Shown here: in pieces, positions 48,668 through 57,676 of the stretch
Position numbering within the stretch: the first letter of the stretch is position 1
How the letters are laid out: each line of letters starts with the position of its first letter
Notes under the pieces: model-generated
The model's database searches: none
The model's input: only the letters and a program-made list of their open reading frames with translations
Told to the model about the DNA's origin: nothing
Assembly (NCBI RefSeq): GCF_009728465.1
Contig: NZ_WOCD01000005.1
Location: 310,001 to 374,000, forward strand
DNA length: 64,000 bases
Reading direction: 5' to 3'
Origin: Psychrosphaera haliotis
Lineage (GTDB): Bacteria > Pseudomonadota > Gammaproteobacteria > Enterobacterales > Alteromonadaceae
Translations under genes and position numbers: made by a program

Positions 48668-50320
48668 TTACAGACTGGCGATTTTCTTGAGGATCGCCGG
48701 TAAACTTCTCCAGCTCTCTTTTGCTATTTCTTTTTGTTCCGCCAATATATCTTTAAGTATGTCTTTAGTGGTCAATGGATTTGCTAAGACACATCTAAAT
48801 ACAGTAATCGTTTGTCCGTCATGCGCCTTAGGCGTTAAACGTGTTCTTGATACAAAAGAACGTCCTGACTCACGCTGCTTCTTTTGAATAAAACGCGTTA
48901 AGTCATTTAGCAACTCATTGATGATATGCTTTTCTTCCGCATCACAGGTTTCCATGTAGTCTTTAACTACTTTGGGTACATAACGATATGTTAATAAACA
49001 TAACTCTGGCTCGGAAACCAGTTCAAAGTCATCTTCTGCATTAATCAAATCTGCAAAGTACTTAGCGGTATCTATGCTTCTATCAATTAGCATTTCGTAA
49101 CCACTGCGACCCATTACTTTAAGGCACGCGTAAACTAGCATCGACATACCTGGACGGCTGCCTTCTAACGTATGTGAGCCTAAGTCTTTAGAGCCTTTAC
49201 GTAGAATATACTCTGCGTGATGTTCAATAACATCGGTAGAGTGCGCATCTTTAAATAACACCATGCCGGCACCCATAGGCACGTACATTTGTTTATGAGC
49301 GTCTACGGTTATTGAGTCCGCACGTTCTATGCCTTTAAGAAGTGGACGTTGGTTATTCGACATCATTGTCGCACCGCCCCACGCTGCATCTACATGGAAG
49401 TGAATACCTTCTCGCTCAGCAATATCAGCCATCTTATCTAATGGGTCAATGTTGCCAGTTTCTGTGGTACCAGCCACACCAACTAATGACAATATGCCTG
49501 CGTTTTCAGCTTTAAGCTCAGTGATCCGCTGTTCTAATGACTCAATACATATTTTGTTATTTTCGTCGGTTTTTACCGAAACAATATCTTGTCGGCCTAA
49601 ACCTAATACATCGGCAGCTTTGCCTAAAGAATAGTGCCCACGCTCAGAAACTAAAACCACTAATCGTGAATAACCGTAATGGCTCATCGCACGGAAAAGG
49701 CCCTCTTTAGATACGCCTTTAAAACTGCCATTTGGTCCTAGTAACGTATTACGAGCAATCCACAGCGCACTGATATTGGCCACTGTACCACCAGAACAAA
49801 ACGCTCCAAGTGACGTGTCTGCACTGTGCATAACTGACTTATAATATTGGTCGTTATGTGCTTCAGTACGAGTTCCACCATAGGCAATACGGTGCAACAT
49901 TCCAATAACTTGGCGCTCTAACGGGGTGAAGGCTTTAGACGTTTCTATTTTTACGAGGTTTTGATTTAAACCCACCATCAGCTTAGACAGTGGTAATAAG
50001 AAGTACGGTAATGCCGACGTCATATGGCCAATAAAGCTTGGCGATGACGTGTGTACAGATTGTGCAACCAACTTATCTAGCAACTCATCGGCTAATGCAG
50101 AAACAAATTGCGGGTGCTCAGGCACCACAGAGTCTTGAAAGTCCTGTTCAATTTCAGAAAGAGGCTTTTCTACAGCAACAATATTGTCACGTAAAAAACC
50201 ATCAAGATTTTGTGATACTTCTTGCTCTATCCGCGCCAATGTTGAATCTGGAGCTTCAGGGATAGTGAAGATCCTAAATAAATTCTCTTCCGACGCAGCG
50301 GCTAAACGTTTATCTGACAT
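48668..50320 (-). CDS. panP: PLP-dependent aspartate 1-decarboxylase PanP
   Basis: The 550-residue group II decarboxylase (glutamate decarboxylase fold) has FRIFTIPEAPDSTLARIEQ at the N-terminus, the PLP-binding HVDAAWGGATMMS and the Schiff-base lysine in VDAHKQMYVPMGAG. The N-terminal block is characteristic of the PanP type found in Vibrio and Alteromonadales. There it makes beta-alanine from aspartate in place of pyruvoyl-dependent PanD. Convergence with panBC strongly supports this role. ATG 50320 is preferred; a TTG at 50374 would add 18 residues without a clear ribosome site at either. Confidence 0.9.
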   Translation of the reverse strand: MSDKRLAAASEENLFRIFTIPEAPDSTLARIEQEVSQNLDGFLRDNIVAVEKPLSEIEQDFQDSVVPEHPQFVSALADELLDKLVAQSVHTSSPSFIGHMTSALPYFLLPLSKLMVGLNQNLVKIETSKAFTPLERQVIGMLHRIAYGGTRTEAHNDQYYKSVMHSADTSLGAFCSGGTVANISALWIARNTLLGPNGSFKGVSKEGLFRAMSHYGYSRLVVLVSERGHYSLGKAADVLGLGRQDIVSVKTDENNKICIESLEQRITELKAENAGILSLVGVAGTTETGNIDPLDKMADIAEREGIHFHVDAAWGGATMMSNNQRPLLKGIERADSITVDAHKQMYVPMGAGMVLFKDAHSTDVIEHHAEYILRKGSKDLGSHTLEGSRPGMSMLVYACLKVMGRSGYEMLIDRSIDTAKYFADLINAEDDFELVSEPELCLLTYRYVPKVVKDYMETCDAEEKHIINELLNDLTRFIQKKQRESGRSFVSRTRLTPKAHDGQTITVFRCVLANPLTTKDILKDILAEQKEIAKESWRSLPAILKKIASL

Positions 50321-50417
50321 TTTAAATAGTTTGGTTGTCTTTAAATTTTTCGGTACTTTACTGGAAGTTAACAATAATGTCTGTAGTTAAGCAGACAAAA
50401 TGCGGTCCTGCAAAATG

Positions 50418-51107
50418 CTAATTTTCTAAGCTACAGGTTAATTGATAGCTTTGTTGTCCACTTGCCCAGTACTTACGCTCAAACGGGGTCATGGCTACGT
50501 CACTTCTGTACTCACTAACGTTTGGCTTTAAACCCGCTATTTCAAGGGCTTGAGCAAACTCATCAATATAGATATTCCAATTACTGCGAACAATTAAGGT
50601 TTCCGCTAATTTAGGAATACTACTGAACACCGCGGCACCATGCCATCTTCGTTGTAAATGTTTTGCTTTTGGCCACGGGTTTGGATAAAGAATGTAGTGA
50701 GATTTAATCGGCCAGTCCGTATCAGCAATAAGGCGCCATAAATCATTAAGATCACCACGTAAAATAACAAAGTTCGATACTTTATGAACCAAGTGGTGCT
50801 CAATTTTTTCAACGCGATGTTCTGACTTATCAATACCAACAACTAGCGCATTTGGGTTTTCTGCCGCTAAATGCACAGTGCTCTCACCTACACCACAACA
50901 AGAATCTAAAATAATATAACGATTAGAATCTTCAGCTAAAAAAGCCGTTACCTTTGCTGATAGTTGCTCAAAAGTCTGCAGCGAAAATGGCGCAAAAGGC
51001 TTTTTGAATTCGTGACTCAAATGCTTTTTAACCACTTTCTCTAAATCTTCACTAACACCCGTTTGATTGGTCGTAATCGAACGCGAGTTGCCCGCATTTT
51101 CAATCAT
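50418..51107 (-). CDS. TrmB-like SAM-dependent methyltransferase
   Basis: The 229-residue class I methyltransferase shows ILDSCCGVGESTVHLA (AdoMet loop), LVVGIDKSEHRV and YPNPWPKAKHLQRRWHG, which corresponds to the PDPW(P/H)KxxHxKRR block of TrmB, the tRNA m7G46 methyltransferase. The usual aspartate of the DPWP motif is Asn here (PNPWP), and the overall sequence is divergent, so it may be a paralogue with another tRNA or RNA target. ATG overlaps the stop of the PhnA-like gene (ATGA), so the two are coupled. Confidence 0.75.
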   Translation of the reverse strand: MIENAGNSRSITTNQTGVSEDLEKVVKKHLSHEFKKPFAPFSLQTFEQLSAKVTAFLAEDSNRYIILDSCCGVGESTVHLAAENPNALVVGIDKSEHRVEKIEHHLVHKVSNFVILRGDLNDLWRLIADTDWPIKSHYILYPNPWPKAKHLQRRWHGAAVFSSIPKLAETLIVRSNWNIYIDEFAQALEIAGLKPNVSEYRSDVAMTPFERKYWASGQQSYQLTCSLEN

Positions 51108-51685
51108 ACTTTTTTAACAAACTTAGTTAGGATAACAATCTTTTGTCCATTAACGCGCCCTTCAATGTGCTCAGGGTTATTCGTTAATGAAATGCCTCTA
51201 ACGGTCGTACCTTGTTTAGCGGTAAAACCACCGCCCTTAACTGGCAAATCTTTGATTAAATAGACGTTGTCGCCTGCTGATAACTTGTCGCCATTAGAGT
51301 CTACGTGTTCTGAGTCACCGCCAGCGGTTCTATGTGCCAAACCTGACTCTGCCCATGCTGCCGTTTCATCTTCTAAATACATCATGTCTAACAAGTCTTG
51401 CGCCCAAGTTTCACCTTGGTTAGTTAACAACTTCAGCTGTTGCCATGCCAATACCTGAACTGCAGGCACTTGGCTCCACATGCTGTCATTTATGCAGCGC
51501 CAATGGGTAACGTCTAATGTGTCAGTACTGTTTAATTCGCTCTCACATTTGTCACAAACCAACACGCAGTCGTCTGAGTTATCACCCGCTTTAGGCAATA
51601 CAGCATAAACAGACAAGTTATCTGGGCTGTTGCATAATTCACACGTGTTATTTCCGCGTTCTTGAAGTGTTGATTCTATCGACAT
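51104..51685 (-). CDS. PhnA/YjdM-like zinc-ribbon protein
   Basis: The 193-residue protein has an N-terminal zinc ribbon (CELCNSPDN ... CVLVCDKCESEL), a helical middle part, and the PhnA C-terminal SH3-like domain (DNVYLIKDLPVKGGGFTAKQ, GRVNGQKIVILTKFVKK). Despite the historic name, PhnA proteins of this kind are not known to degrade phosphonates. ATG 51685 (MSIESTLQERG) is taken as start; ATG 51697 would add four residues. It is translationally coupled to the TrmB-like gene. Confidence 0.85.
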   Translation of the reverse strand: MSIESTLQERGNNTCELCNSPDNLSVYAVLPKAGDNSDDCVLVCDKCESELNSTDTLDVTHWRCINDSMWSQVPAVQVLAWQQLKLLTNQGETWAQDLLDMMYLEDETAAWAESGLAHRTAGGDSEHVDSNGDKLSAGDNVYLIKDLPVKGGGFTAKQGTTVRGISLTNNPEHIEGRVNGQKIVILTKFVKKV

Positions 51686-51826
51686 TGGATACTCCATTGA
51701 GCCTTTAAATTTTGAGGGCGCATTATGCCTATTTTTGTTCCGTAAAAAAAGTAAAAGGGCAATGAAGCCCTTATTTTCAGCAGAATAAAATGAGATTACG
51801 CTATGACACTTTATTGTTTATAAAAA

Positions 51827-52249
51827 CTAGTTGCCTTCTGGTCCTCTAACAACCTCTAGAATGGCCGAAACCCATTCGCCTATAATAGGAATAAATTCCA
51901 TTTGAGATAAAATATAAACCACAAAAGATAGAACCACAGTGGCACCTAATACACTGCCTAAACCCACTGCGATGCCTTTTAATAAACTAAACCAAATAAA
52001 CCTAGGCAATGAGTTATAGGTATGCACCAATTTGTGATTGTTTAACTGTAGAAGCTGTTCATTAATATGCTTGGTTTGAATATGAAGCTTCTTCCACATC
52101 TCTTGCATACTAATGTCATCTAACGACTCTTCACTTTCTTGAGTATCATTTGCCTGTGACAATTCAGCTTTATTTTTACCGTCGCCATTCACAGGAGCAT
52201 TTTTTTTCACAGTTAGTGCCGTCTTGATTTTTTTTATTTGGCTTCTCAT
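51827..52249 (-). CDS. DUF5665-like membrane protein
   Basis: The 140-residue protein has a basic, disordered N-terminus, a helical segment (MQEMWKKLHIQTKHINEQLL) and then FSLLKGIAVGLGSVLGATVV plus LSFVVYILS as one or two membrane helices. It ends IIGEWVSAILEVV. The helix-LHTYNS/LPRFIWFSLLKGIAVGLG layout matches the DUF5665 pattern; function is unknown. It is divergent from metJ. Confidence 0.7.
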   Translation of the reverse strand: MRSQIKKIKTALTVKKNAPVNGDGKNKAELSQANDTQESEESLDDISMQEMWKKLHIQTKHINEQLLQLNNHKLVHTYNSLPRFIWFSLLKGIAVGLGSVLGATVVLSFVVYILSQMEFIPIIGEWVSAILEVVRGPEGN

Positions 52250-52369
52250 CAGATCGTTACTTTTTTATTTACAAATAGTTAGTTCAGCTTATGCATATGC
52301 ACTAACAAAATAAAGTGTTAAATAGGTTTTCATCGATAAAACCCTCTGTTTATTGCGGGAATTGCCATT

Positions 52370-52375
52370 TATAAT
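52370..52375 (+). promoter_or_regulatory. probable -10 element of the metJ promoter
   Basis: A perfect TATAAT lies 130 bases upstream of metJ and ends six bases before the MetJ box. The -35 is weak (TGTTTA at 52347-52352, 17-base spacing). Bound MetJ would cover the transcription start. Confidence 0.5.
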
Positions 52376-52380
52376 AGTGG

Positions 52381-52396
52381 AGACGTCTAGCAGTGT
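52381..52396 (+). promoter_or_regulatory. MetJ operator (met box)
   Basis: AGACGTCT at 52381-52388 is the exact met-box consensus octamer. The next octamer AGCAGTGT (52389-52396) is a poor second copy. In E. coli MetJ with S-adenosylmethionine binds two or more tandem octamers and represses its own gene and the met regulon. Position just upstream of metJ and beside TATAAT supports autoregulation. Confidence 0.7.
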
Positions 52397-52504
52397 TTCC
52401 ATTTAGCAATCGATTGTTTGACTAATTTTGGTAATACAATACAATTTCAACAACTAAAAGCGGCAGCAATGTCGTGTAAGCAGTAATTCTTGATCAGGTG
52501 TTTT

Positions 52505-52822
52505 ATGGCTAAGTGGAATGGGGAATATGTTCATCCCTACGCAGAACATGGAAAAAAAGCGGATAAAGTTAAAAAGATCACGGTATCGATCCCGCTAAAT
52601 GTACTCAAAGTACTAACTGACGAACGAACTCGTCGACAAGTAAAGAATTTACGACACGCGACGAACAGCGAACTGCTGTGTGAAGCATTTTTACATGCTT
52701 TTACAGGACAGCCGTTACCATCAGATAATGATTTGAAAAAAGAAAATCCAGATCAAATACCTGAAGAAGTAAGAAAAATCCTTACTGAGATGGGCAAAGA
52801 CATTCCGACCCTAGACGATTAA
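52505..52822 (+). CDS. metJ: methionine repressor MetJ
   Basis: The 105-residue ribbon-helix-helix repressor is nearly colinear with E. coli MetJ (same length). It has [20 protein letters not shown], the beta-ribbon [33 protein letters not shown] and [15 protein letters not shown]-adenosylmethionine is the corepressor. ATG 52505 is chosen over the frame start at 52490 because it gives the family N-terminus MAKWNGEY, with AGG about seven bases upstream. No met biosynthetic gene is adjacent. A heptamer tandem repeat begins at its last sense codon. Confidence 0.98.
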   Translation: MAKWNGEYVHPYAEHGKKADKVKKITVSIPLNVLKVLTDERTRRQVKNLRHATNSELLCEAFLHAFTGQPLPSDNDLKKENPDQIPEEVRKILTEMGKDIPTLDD

Positions 52823-52862
52823 CGATTAACGATTAACGATTAACGATTAACGATTAACGATT
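52817..52862. repeat. heptamer tandem repeat GATTAAC, six copies plus GATT
   Basis: Six perfect GATTAAC units (52817-52858) and a partial GATT follow each other. The first unit supplies the last Asp codon and the TAA stop of metJ. The array runs to 18 bases before the metJ terminator. It is a simple-sequence repeat prone to slippage, but since the first unit already carries the stop it should not alter the protein. Confidence 0.97.
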
Positions 52863-52880
52863 TTTCTCTCCGTTAAATGC

Positions 52881-52909
52881 AAAAGCCAACAATTAATGTT
52901 GGCTTTTTT
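52881..52909 (+). terminator. metJ terminator
   Basis: AAAAGCCAAC pairs with GTTGGCTTTT around the loop AATTAAT and is followed by a run of six T in total. The A-rich left arm would let it also serve the convergent malic-enzyme gene. Confidence 0.85.
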
Positions 52910-52988
52910 GTTACATCGGCAATTACCTGTTTTATTCATTTAACATGCAACCGGCCAATAACAAGGGCAAGGTACATCAAGCTCACAG

Positions 52989-54221
52989 CTAAACCGCGGG
53001 TAAATCTAATTTAGCAACACCACTTTCTACCGCAGCTATGGATACGGCTCTTGCGACATTCTTTAATAATCTCGGATCCATCGGTTTTGGAATAATGTAC
53101 TGCGGACCAAATGTCAGACTACTGACACCAGATGCCTTCAATACTTCTTCCGGCACCGGCTCTTTCGCTAAATTTCGAATCGCTTCAACGGCGGCCACTT
53201 TCATTTCATCATTAATAGCCGTTGCTCTTACATCAAGTGCACCTCTAAAAATAAATGGAAAGCACAACACGTTGTTCACTTGGTTAGGGTAATCAGAACG
53301 GCCCGTCGCCATTATTAAATCGTCTCTTACTTTTAATGCCAATTCAGGCTTAATTTCAGGATCTGGATTTGAGCAAGCAAATACCACTGGATTTGGCGCC
53401 ATTAACTTTAACGCCTCTGCAGACAACAAGTTAGCGCCCGATACGCCCACAAACACATCTGCACCTTCAATCACATCTTCTAATGTTCTTTTGTCGGTAT
53501 TATTAGCAAATAGTTGTTTATATTCGTTTAAGTCATCTCTTCTTGTATGGATAACGCCATTTCTATCCAGCATGTAAATTCGTTCACGCTGTGCACCACA
53601 TTTAATCAGTAGCTCCATACATGCAATAGCGGCAGCACCGGCTCCTAGACATACAATAGTGCAATCGTGAATTTGCTTACCTTGTATTTCTAGTGCATTG
53701 AGCATACCCGCGGCAGTGACAATAGCGGTTCCATGTTGATCATCATGAAAAACAGGAACATTACATCGGCGCTTTAATTCTTGTTCTATTTCAAAACACT
53801 CTGGCGCTTTTATATCTTCTAAATTAATACCTCCAAAAGAGTCTGCAATATTCGCTACGGTATTTATGAAATCATCAACGGTGTTATGCGTTACTTCGAT
53901 ATCAAAAGAGTCGATATTAGCAAAACGTTTAAATAACAGCGCCTTGCCTTCCATGACAGGTTTTGAAGCTAATGGCCCTAAGTTACCCAAACCTAAAATA
54001 GCAGTTCCATTACTAATCACTGCAACCGTATTGCCTTTAGCTGTGTATTTGTATGCATTGTCAGGATCCGCCGCGATCTCTCTCACTGGCTCAGCCACAC
54101 CTGGGCTATAAGCAAGTGCTAGGTCTTCAACCGTTTCAGCTGGAGTCGTTAGGTTGATACAAATTTTTCCTGGAGATGGTTGGCTATGATAATCGAGTGC
54201 GCGTTGCTTAAAGTCTGACAT
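52989..54221 (-). CDS. malic enzyme (short, MaeB-type without PTA domain)
   Basis: The 410-residue oxidative malate decarboxylase (malate to pyruvate + CO2) has LALAYSPGVAEPVREIA, GLGNLGPLASKPVMEGKALL, the FHDDQHGTAIVTAAGML block and the nucleotide-binding IVCLGAGAAAIACMELL. It matches the N-terminal half of E. coli MaeB and ends where the phosphotransacetylase-like half would begin, as in short bacterial malic enzymes. NAD versus NADP preference is not decided here. ATG 54221 (MSDFKQRAL) is preferred over the frame start at 54281. Confidence 0.92.
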   Translation of the reverse strand: MSDFKQRALDYHSQPSPGKICINLTTPAETVEDLALAYSPGVAEPVREIAADPDNAYKYTAKGNTVAVISNGTAILGLGNLGPLASKPVMEGKALLFKRFANIDSFDIEVTHNTVDDFINTVANIADSFGGINLEDIKAPECFEIEQELKRRCNVPVFHDDQHGTAIVTAAGMLNALEIQGKQIHDCTIVCLGAGAAAIACMELLIKCGAQRERIYMLDRNGVIHTRRDDLNEYKQLFANNTDKRTLEDVIEGADVFVGVSGANLLSAEALKLMAPNPVVFACSNPDPEIKPELALKVRDDLIMATGRSDYPNQVNNVLCFPFIFRGALDVRATAINDEMKVAAVEAIRNLAKEPVPEEVLKASGVSSLTFGPQYIIPKPMDPRLLKNVARAVSIAAVESGVAKLDLPAV

Positions 54222-54603
54222 TAATACGTTCCATTGGAGTGAGTAAACGCCGCCACTGTACGGCATTGGAAAGCCATTCACGACAAGAACTTACACCATA
54301 TAAGACAACTCATACCACTTGGTTAATTTATTACAACAAAGCGCACAAACGCCGTAAAAAACAGACTTAGTACTAATAAACTCAATAAGCTTACGTTTGA
54401 TACAAAAGCGTATAGTTAACATCAAATGGAAGAATTTAGTTAGGATTTGAACGTCGAATTAAATGTTAAGAATTGAACTGTATGAAAAAAATTACTACGG
54501 CAGGTTTTATGGCGTTAAACGTCTAGAGGACTAAAAATTTACTGTTTTGAATTTCAGACATAAAAAAAGCACCCGAAGGTGCTTCTTTTGCAAGTTAGCA
54601 AAA
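54222..54603. other. intergenic region between rpmE and the malic-enzyme gene
   Basis: No gene is visible in these 382 bases. They hold the rpmE terminator at 54562-54584 and presumably the promoter of the malic-enzyme gene. I see no tRNA, convincing small gene or strong dyad. Confidence 0.5.
54562..54584 (-). terminator. rpmE terminator
   Basis: On the minus strand AAGCACC pairs with GGTGCTT over the very stable tetraloop TTCG, followed by a run of T (plus-strand A run 54562-54568). It lies about 20 bases past the rpmE stop. Confidence 0.9.
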
Positions 54604-54816
54604 TTACTTTTTGCCCAACATGCTGAAACGTTTCTTGAAGCGATCAACACGACCACCAGTGTCAACGTTACGTTGCTGACCTGTGTAGAAAGGGTGACAC
54701 GCAGAACAAACGTCTAAGTGTAAGTCTTTACAGATTGTAGAACGAGTTACAAACTTGTTACCACAAGAACAAGAAACGTTAATTTCTTCGTATTTAGGGT
54801 GAATATCTTTTTGCAT
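54604..54816 (-). CDS. rpmE: 50S ribosomal protein L31 (zinc form)
   Basis: The 70-residue protein opens [20 protein letters not shown] and has [25 protein letters not shown]. The cysteines (CSCG, CxxC) show the zinc-binding C+ form, which many bacteria replace by a C- paralogue under zinc limitation. Length is as in E. coli (70). Confidence 0.98.
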   Translation of the reverse strand: MQKDIHPKYEEINVSCSCGNKFVTRSTICKDLHLDVCSACHPFYTGQQRNVDTGGRVDRFKKRFSMLGKK

Positions 54817-54969
54817 GGGATTACCTCATTGGGCCGTATCGCCAAACGGTCACTTATTAAAAATAATGCCGAATACCATACGAGATTTATATAAAATTAG
54901 GGCGCGAATTATAATGAGTATCGGGTAAAGATCAAGCGATAATTAAAAGCCACCGCTATTTTCTTTTCA

Positions 54970-55311
54970 TTACTTTCTTGCTTTACGTTGTCGCTGCTTG
55001 GCCTTATTAATTTCTGCCACTAACTCAGGGCTTAAATAGATACCGCTACCTGGATACGGTTGACCAAATTGAAAGTCCCATTTAGCAGGCTGAAACTCAG
55101 AGACTAAGCGGGTTACACGATTACAAAGCTTGTTTTTAGGTTTAAAACCTAACTTCTTTTCGTAGTTAACTAAGAACTCACGATCTACTTGCTCAAATGC
55201 TAGAATACAGTATCCTTCTGTAGAATAAATACGAGCTTCTTGGGCTTCCACCGAACTGGATGAAATACCAATAAAAGCTGCTACAAAAATACTAAATATA
55301 AGACGACGCAT
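54970..55311 (-). CDS. small secreted protein of unknown function
   Basis: The 113-residue product has a signal peptide (LIFSIFVAAFIGISSSSVEA, cleavage near residue 23), two cysteines in the mature part (GYCILAF and NKLCNRV) that could form a disulphide, and a basic C-terminus (KQRQRKARK). The frame is open to 55341, but ATG 55311 has AAGG four bases upstream and puts the signal peptide at the start. I do not recognise the family. It is divergent from priA. Confidence 0.65.
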   Translation of the reverse strand: MRRLIFSIFVAAFIGISSSSVEAQEARIYSTEGYCILAFEQVDREFLVNYEKKLGFKPKNKLCNRVTRLVSEFQPAKWDFQFGQPYPGSGIYLSPELVAEINKAKQRQRKARK

Positions 55312-55427
55312 TTTAACCTTACTTGTCTGTTTTAAGCTCAATAATACAATATAAAGCTTTGTTTATAACAGTAAAAAAGTAAGTGATTGTTCACTTGTTG
55401 TCAAGAGAAGCAAAGGCCTGCTAGTTA

Positions 55428-57654
55428 ATGACATTATTTTCGCAAGTTATTTTACACGTTGCCCTGCCCGTGCCTTTAAGGCGCTTGTTCGACTATTTAA
55501 TGCCTGCCGCTCTTACAGCAAATGAAGACAATGTTGAGCGACTAAAAAACCAAGTCAGCATTGGCCAACGTGTTTCCGTTCCGTTTGGACGCCAGACTCT
55601 CATTGGCATTGTTATCGCGGTAGACACTAATACTGACCAAAACATCGCCAAGCTTAAAGCTGCGAATGACTTAATTGACAACGAACCTAGCTTTGATGAT
55701 TCTCAACTCACATTATTAAACTGGGCAGCGGATTATTACCAACATCCCATTGGCGATGTTTTTTCAATGGCGTTGCCAGGCGCGCTCAGAAGCATCAAAA
55801 CCATTGATGAACAGCTCCCTAAAACGCTACAAAAAGGCGACAAGTTTCCTTCTGCAGACGAATTATCAAAAAATGCCAAGCAACTTCATAAACTCAGAGG
55901 TTTGCTCGCTAATAATGCTTATACCCGCAGCGAGTTAACTGAATTAGAGGTACCTAGTACCACCATTAAAAAGTTTGTTGATCAAAACTGGGCGCAATGG
56001 GCTACATGCGGACAAAACACCAGTAAAGTCGAAACTCAACATGTTAATGAAGGGTTGTCGTTAAATACTGAACAAGCTATTGCTGTTGCGGCGATTAATG
56101 CGGTTGATCATCACCAATGCTTTTTAATTGATGGTGTGACAGGTAGTGGCAAAACCGAAGTGTACTTACAAGCCATCGAACATCGTTTGCTGAATCAATG
56201 GCAGGTATTGGTTTGTGTGCCTGAAATAGGCCTTACACCACAAACTATCGCGCGATTTAAACAACGTTTTAATGTTCCCGTTGCGCTGTGGCATTCGGGC
56301 ATGACAGACAAACAGCGTTTTGATACCTGGCAACAAACTAGAAGCGGCCACGCTCGTATCGTTATTGCTACTCGTTTCTGGTATTTTTCTGCCTTTTAAA
56401 TCATTAGGCATGATCATCATTGACGAAGAACACGACGCTTCATTTAAACAACAAGATGGCTTTAAGTATCATTGTCGCAGTTTAGCGCTGTATCGAGCCC
56501 ACCAAGCGGGTATTCCAGTTGTATTGGGTTCGGCCACGCCAAGCCTTGAAAGTTTATACAATGCTGAACAGGGTAAATTTAGTTATCTTCAATTACAGAA
56601 GCGTGCAGGTAATAGTCAACTACCCACCACGCATTTACTCGACTTAAACCGATGCCAAAGCCAAGCGTCATTAGGTCAGCCATTAATTGATGAAATGGCT
56701 AAACAAATCAATAACGGCCAGCAAGTTATGTTGTTTATTAACCGTCGTGGTTTTGCTCCCGTTTTAATGTGCGAAGAATGCCACTGGCTGACTGAATGCT
56801 CACGTTGCAGTAGCTTTACGACATATCATAAAGGCAGCAACTTACTTATTTGCCATCATTGCGGTTTCCAGCACCCAACGTTGCATCAATGCTTGGGCTG
56901 TGGTTCAACTCGAATGACGCCAGTTGGCGTAGGTACGGAACAAATAGAAACAAATTTGGCGACGTTATTTCCAAATGTAGACGTTGTTCGTTTAGATAGA
57001 GACAGCACCAGTAAAAAAGGTGAGTTTGATAATAAACTAAATCAAATTAACTCAGGCAAGCCAATGATCATAGTTGGCACCCAAATGATTGCCAAAGGTC
57101 ATCACTTTCCAAATGTGAGCTTAGTGGGCATTGTTGATGTTGATGGCGCGCTATTTAGTAGTGACTTTAGAGCTGCTGAAAAACTTTCGCAATTGGTGGT
57201 GCAAGTTGCAGGTCGAGCAGGTCGCGGTTCAGTAAAAGGGCAAGTGTGGTTACAAACTAAGTTTCCTGAACACCCCGTTATCCAAGATTTAGTTAACAAC
57301 GAATATAAAGACTTTGCCAAATTTGCTCTTAGCGAACGCAAAATGTTGAACTTACCGCCCTACTCTCATCACATCGTAATTAGAGCGGAAACCACGGTTC
57401 CTAACTTGGGTCTTGAATGGTTGAGCAACTTGTCTAATTACTTGCATGATTACGAAGGCCTGTTAATGTTAGGACCGACTCCGGCCCCAATGACCAGAAA
57501 AGCGGGCAAATTCCGACATATGTTAACTATTCAAAGCCAATCTCGTCCTTATTTGCACAAATTAGTTAATTGGTTGTTAGAAAACTTGGATACCATTCAA
57601 AAGGATAATAGAATCCGTTGGTCGGTCGATGTTGACCCAATTGATTTAAGTTAA
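55428..57654 (+). pseudogene. priA: primosomal helicase PriA, frameshifted
   Basis: PriA restarts stalled replication forks. The first frame (55428-56399) carries the N-terminal DNA-binding domain and helicase motif I (IDGVTGSGKTEVYL). It then reads IVIATRFWYF and stops. One base on, the sequence continues with LGMIIIDEEHDASFKQQDGF (DEEH motif), VVLGSATPSLESL, zinc-binding cysteine pairs (CEECHWLTECSRC, CHHCGF) and QVAGRAGRG to 57654. Dropping one T from TTT at 56375-56377 restores IVIATRSGIFLPFKSLG, colinear with E. coli IVIGTRSALFTPFKNLG. Corrected length is 741 (E. coli 732). Loss of PriA is usually very harmful, so an assembly error is the simplest reading. Confidence 0.93.
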
Positions 57655-57676
57655 AGTATTAAGGCTCTCTGCCCCT

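Noticed and set aside
48660-48679. Hairpin GCCAGTC/GACTGGC at the panP stop as a terminator
   Set aside because: The stem is good, but on the minus strand no T run follows, and on the plus strand the T tract is interrupted. It may still be a weak structure at the convergent panC/panP end.
54510-54525. AAACGTCTAG as a second MetJ box near the malic-enzyme gene
   Set aside because: Only part of the octamer matches, no tandem copy is present, and malic enzyme is not a methionine gene.
56370-56400. Programmed +1 frameshift in priA
   Set aside because: No known slippery signal (such as the prfB CUU UGA type with an internal Shine-Dalgarno) is seen. Simple removal of one T in a homopolymer restores the conserved sequence, so an insertion is simpler.
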